The notes beneath the pieces are model-generated. The model searched no databases and was not told the origin of the DNA. It was given only the letters and a program-made list of their open reading frames with translations. The translations under genes were made by a program, and so were the position numbers. Shown one piece after another: positions 59,215 to 64,000 of a DNA stretch of 64,000 nucleotides; position 1 is the first letter of the stretch, and each line of letters begins with the position of its first letter. The stretch comes from Eumeta japonica (taxonomy: Eukaryota > Arthropoda > Insecta > Lepidoptera > Psychidae): NCBI GenBank assembly GCA_005406025.1, contig BGZK01000751.1, positions 1 to 64,000 of the forward strand, written 5' to 3'.

Positions 59215-59520
59215 AAACTCGCCTGGCTGCTGTGATGCGCTTCCTTGTATTTCGGAGACAGGCCAGCGGGTTGTACGCCGGACGGAGTCAACCCGATACT
59301 GTACCATTAGCGGGACGTTATTATTAGCCCCGTGGCAGGCGTCGGTTGAACTTGTGTTTCTTAAAAATGCAAAAACAGTTACGCGCGAGTTAGGCTCGCA
59401 AGCACAGAGTTCCGTAGCTGGCTTTTATTTAATATCGAGTACCCTTATATATTTCTGTTCCCTCGCAGTGCCATATCATAAAACTGAAACATGTCCACTA
59501 TTTGTATGTGCTAAGAGATT
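59215..59520 (+). other. GC-richer island with a long open frame lacking ATG
   Basis: After GGAGACAG (about 59263) one plus-strand frame stays open for about 80 codons to a TAG at about 59521 (SVELVFLKNAKTVTRELGSQ within it). It resembles nothing I know and is most likely an old repeat. Confidence 0.2.
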
Positions 59521-60059
59521 TTAGAGTGTTGCGTAAAATAGAATTTGATTTTTAAACTGATGCGAATCTTTTGTCTTCATATATGTGTATGCAGTATTTT
59601 ACATGTGTATTGAATATTACATAATATATCTTCACATAGTGTATTAAACTAGATACCCTGACCGACGTGTTCTACTTTAATCCGTAGGTGTCCTGTGGAA
59701 TTTTTGTATTTTTGATCATTTTTCAGAAATGTTGAACAATATTCTAATTTATTTTGTAGACTACACAAAATGAACGTTTTCGTGTTCGTGTTCGTTCAAA
59801 ATCATTTCGGCTTAAATAAAATTTATTAGAAAAACGATCGCAGTGTCACAAATTAAGTACAGATTTAGTGCTTTTATTTGTATTTGCTTATATTTATTGT
59901 ATATTAAACAAACATACAATGTGACTAATGAGTCTTTTGTTTCATAAAAATAGAATAAGTTAATCACAGCCCCACCTATCAGACCTTAATGAATCGATCG
60001 ATCGCTTAAGAAACACCTAGTATTCTCTACTAGGTAAGCTATTTTTATATAATTATACA

Positions 60060-60780
60060 TTTATATAATACTAGCTGATCCCACAGACTCTATCCTTATC
60101 AAATTTGTAATGTATTTGGAAAGTGTTTCGTACAAAACATTATGAAAACACTACAAATTTCGGCGATATTAGTCGAACTGTAATAATAATTACTAATCTT
60201 CATTGAACTCTTTACTACAGAACCTTAAAAATAATGTAACCTACGCCACTTTCCTAGATTTAAGCTATCTCTTTGAAAAAAAATATTGAAGTGTATGAGA
60301 CTCCTTATCAATTTCAATAGACACAACCACGGAACGTTTACACCAATTTGAACACTCTGACTGTGTGAATATGAAAAAAAAAACGTGCAAATTTCAACGA
60401 AATTAATAGAACTATGAGAGCTCTTAGTAATAATCACAGAATCGTAAACAAAAATACATTATATCCTTTCTTTTACTTAAAGCTATTTTCATACTATATT
60501 TTATTAAAGGCGGTTATATTATAGTGGTGCTTAGTCATAGTTACGGGACCCTAAAATATTTATTCTATGGTCTTTTATTGTCTTCTCGTTATAATTATTC
60601 CAAATTTTATTGAAATCGGTTAAACTGCAGTGATTCTTATTAATTCTCACAGAGCTCTAAAAAATGTATCGTATGTCCTTTCTTGACTTCAAACTATCTC
60701 CATACTAAATTTTATGGAAATGGGTCGAGCTATGAGGGTTCTTATTAATTCTCTCAGACCCCTATAAAAACTTTCAAACT
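60060..60780. repeat. Degenerate tandem repeat, LINE-tail type
   Basis: Several units of about 110-120 bp sharing ATGTCCTTTCTTGACTT, ATACTAAATTTTAT(G/T)GAAAT and TTCTTATTAATTCTC(T/A)CAGA words. This is the usual look of a decayed non-LTR element 3' end. Confidence 0.55.
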
Positions 60781-60879
60781 CTTCATTCATAATTTTTATT
60801 GTAGATAGTTATCTCCCGCGATTCTGCCCTTGTGAATAGATTGATTTTGTACATGTTTTGTGTCGTCTGTGACGTTGTG

Positions 60880-61000
60880 TCCATCATGATTTTAATTCCG
60901 CTCCTCGTCCTTGATTTCGTCTCGATTAAACCTCAATTATAGTTTTGCTCCCGATTTCGATTCCAGCTCCACTTTTGATTTAATTCCGATAGATTATCTA
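60880..61000. repeat. Cryptic pyrimidine-rich repeat (TTCCGCTCC, GATTTCG words)
   Basis: Degenerate reiteration matching, in reverse sense, the GA-rich patches at 1320, 5815, 44100 and 46670. 62250-62560 shows the same. Confidence 0.5.
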
Positions 61001-63080
61001 AATTCTAAGGGTTTTTTCTGGCAGGAATCCTAAAAATTACCGGGTTTAATTGTGCCCTAAATGTAGCTTAATAAGCTCCTCTGTCTTGCAGTGACAGTCG
61101 CATTATGATCGGTTCTACTGTTCCGAAGATACTCCGGAGAAACAGAAAGACAGATAGAAGAAAATATTTTTCTTTCATATAAATCTTCTCGCGACAACGC
61201 GAACAGAACAAAATAAGAATCGGCCAAATCGGTTACGCCATTCTCTAGTGACGTTCTTATAAACATGATGCAATTGATTTTTATTTATATAAGAAGATAG
61301 ATAAAACAAGATACTAAATATTTATCCAGAAAAAATAAATATTCCTTAAGTATCCATTACATTCTAATACCTATACGACAACGTGTAAACTGGTTCGTTA
61401 TATATTAATATTTTTAAAGTACTAACTAGTAACTAGTAACGCTACATGAAATCCAGCTGTCGTTTTGGCATCTGTTTGTTCTGATATTTGAAACGGTAAT
61501 CAGATTTCGATAGAATTTCAGGTTGTGATTGTTTACGATCCGAATTTCGTTCATAACAGTGTTAAGTACATCACGCTTCGCTAAAATTCTTTGCGATTAA
61601 TTCAAGCGGGCGTCAAGATATTTCGTGCGTATTGTGCAAGTCTCCTCGACAGGTACCTCAGCCTCGATAACAAATAGAGGTGAATCATCAAAATTCACAT
61701 AAAGCGGACGAGTATAGCGCCCAATCAATATTCATGAAACCGGATGCTATCTACGTGAAGCGACCTATCTCGATGAACAACTGCGCCGAGTATTTCTCGA
61801 CAATCATATTGATATGTCATCATAAACTGTTGATCTATTCTAGCAATCTGGGCTTTGTTTTACGAGTTTAGAGGTAATATGTATCGTGCTTAGATAAAAT
61901 AAATCAAACATTTATTCGTTAAAATTATTGATGGAGAAGTTCAATAATTTGAAGACTCTTTTTTAAAATTCTTTCAGAGTCGATTAGAGCTTTTAACTAT
62001 GTGTATGCTCATTCGTGTATTACTCAAAGTTTTACTTCCCTTTTTCCCTTTGCCATTCTAAGGGAGGAAACTTTTCCTTCCCTTAGATAGGCAAAGAAAA
62101 ACTCCGCGTTCATCGCACTTATTCAAGAACCATCTTTTGCTCGCGACTCCGCCTGCGTAGATATCCAATAAATTATTTTATTTTTTATATCGACCGACCA
62201 AGCTGTTAACCATGATCCCAATATTGTTTCTTTTTTTTTAATTTGAGTTCTGCCTTCGTTTTCGATTCCGATTCTGGTCCCGATCTTTAATTTCGATTTT
62301 GCTCAAAATATACATAATTCCCCAGCGATTCCAACCGTATGGATATTCAACGAATTTTTTCGTCTTTTATATCGGCCAATTACCACCCACGATTCTAATC
62401 TCGGTCTTGTTTTCGATTCCATAACAGAAGCGCCTATATTCTTACAACAAAATCACAAATGTTACCGCATTTTTTTTTATGAAACGATTTCACACTCTAT
62501 CTTGATCTCGATTCCGCTCGCTATTCTGATATCAAACCGATGTTGAACTTGAACCTCTCTTAAGCACTGTTGTTACCAATAATCAAAAGATCTTTCCCTC
62601 ATTGTATTTCTTTGTTGTCTATACACCTCAATTTTTATTACCCATTGAAACGCGAAAATGTACATGTAATTTAAAATTTCAAGATTTGTTAAGAGATATC
62701 TGTAAACTGTCGACAGCTCATCAAAATAAAAACCGCCTTCGAAATCCTATTTAATTATTTTTTTATACAGTCCTCAAAATAACTAATTAGTTTTGTAGTT
62801 GGTTACAGCTGAAACCGCGTTCCAGAAATTCGCTACTGAACAGATATTTCGGCAACTTATCAATAACTTTTCTTTTTAACATCAAATTGTAATGAAATAA
62901 AGTGTATTATTTATCGCTTCAGGCAAAGTTTAACGGTATGAAAATCTGTTTATAGTTTTCGGTAATTCGGGTGGTAGTTGCTACAAAACTGGAGAATCGG
63001 GCAATATTAAATTTAAAACAATTGGAATAAGATATTTTCCTGCGATAAAATGGAGTTTATATTTAAAATTAGACCTCTAC
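61001..63080. other. AT-rich DNA with scattered cryptic repeats
   Basis: 62040-62090 contains an inverted pair (AAGGGAGG / CCTTCCCTTA). No gene recognised. Confidence 0.45.
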
Positions 63081-63620
63081 TAATACATCGGTGAAAACTG
63101 CATTCAACCCTATGCAGTAGTTATTGGATGATGCAGTTACAAACATACAAGCAGACAGACAGGCGATATTTCTTAAAACTGTTTTTTGGTCTCTGTTGCT
63201 CTAACGAAGATCCCCATATTAGTTTTTTCCAATATCTATAATATACAGACATTTGTAATAGCTTTTGCTCGCAAGTTCGTCCGCGTGGATTACAATATTG
63301 ATACCATTTTAGAAGCGCTTGTGGCTTTTATTCATATTTTTCCTACACGACCATTTTAAATAACCTCCCTAATGTATGAAAGGCAATACTACGGAGAGGT
63401 GAAGCTGTATCTCTGGTTCTACCTAACAGAATTTGTTGAAACATAGCTTAAATGTTAAGTTGAACCCCAAACTATGAAACTTCATCAAAATTCGTTTAGC
63501 GGTTTTTGCGTAATACGGTAACAAGCATACAGACAGACAGAAAAAAAATCTAAAAATTGATGTTTTGGTTTCTGTTGCTCTCATAAAGACCTCCGATATG
63601 ATATAAATCAGTTCTCGAAA
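63081..63620. repeat. LINE-tail repeat with ACAGACAGACAG runs
   Basis: Two units, each with AAACATACAAGCAGACAGAC or ACAAGCATACAGACAGACAG followed by TGTTTTGGTTTCTGTTGCTC-type sequence and AAGA(T/C)C(C/T)CC. This is typical of non-LTR element ends. Confidence 0.55.
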
Positions 63621-64000
63621 ATATTCGATCGGTACGATTAGTTCAAAAATGGTACAAAAAATATGGCACAAAGTGCCCCACGCTTTTTTCACAATAATAC
63701 TAATGTTTTTCATTCATTATTCTATTTATACATTAAGAATTATTTTTCACTTCAGTGCGATTTATCACTAAAGCGTGTTTTTTAAACTATATTTTATTTC
63801 TCCACAATATTGGTTAGGTGGCGCGTAATATAGTATTATTGTAAATTGATTATATCTACTTCGAACCTACCAAACAAGTAGACGTATATGGTTTGTAAGA
63901 GGCCACAAAAACAACCATTTCCCTCAATCTTGTATGCCGCTTGCGCATTAAATAGAGATTCTTATACTACGCATTGCATTAGCTTATGTCTTATAATGTT
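63621..64000. other. AT-rich flank
   Basis: Nothing recognised. Confidence 0.5.

Overview
The window is insect nuclear DNA, AT-rich and full of decayed transposons, and it holds one recognisable host gene: troponin I (wupA/TpnI), on the + strand. The exons match insect troponin I closely. The interspersed repeats (tRNA-derived SINEs with a TGGCCGAGTGG or TGGCTTAGCGG A box, the 'CTGCTGGATATAGG' and 'GGTACGGAACCC...CTTGGCCGG' families, mariner copies) are types I associate with Lepidoptera, so a moth or butterfly is the best guess. The species cannot be told.

Layout. 1-10.1 kb is upstream DNA with SINEs, LINE-tail repeats and a possible muscle enhancer patch (7.84-8.27 kb, with a MEF2-type site). 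A TATA box at 10.12 kb and a 5'UTR exon ending at 10455 begin the gene. The start codon is at 11691. Constitutive exons follow at 13.6 (an 18-nt exon), 14.0 and 14.5 kb. Four mutually exclusive 101-nt versions of exon 6 lie at 14.9-16.3 kb, each followed by a CpG-rich tract. Exons 7 and 8 follow, then two alternative 3' ends: exon 9 (20.66 kb) and exon 10 (23.64 kb), each with its own AATAAA. All phases agree: 205 codons with exon 9, or 213 with exon 10. A second possible 18-nt exon (GGAGGK) lies at 21.24 kb.

The main surprise lies 10-15 kb further downstream. Four Pro/Ala-rich exons (33.96, 35.64, 36.37 and 38.35 kb) lie on the same strand with matching splice phases. Exon 10 contains an internal phase-0 GT donor (23679), 27 nt before its stop, which joins in frame to the first of them. 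The simplest reading is a heavy troponin I with a C-terminal Pro/Ala extension, like troponin-H of Lethocerus flight muscle. In Drosophila the Pro/Ala segment of troponin I is N-terminal. The first Pro/Ala exon shows several frame breaks, at least one in a homopolymer, which look like assembly indels. The fourth ends at a GC donor, so more 3' exons may lie downstream.

The rest (24-33 kb and 39-64 kb) is repeat-rich. It has a 2.36-kb foldback element with 1.1-kb arms, two copies of an internally deleted LINE in inverted orientation that bracket the Pro/Ala exons, a mariner with intact TIRs and a broken transposase, two older mariner fragments, microsatellites, and several perfect short hairpins. 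I see no second host gene.
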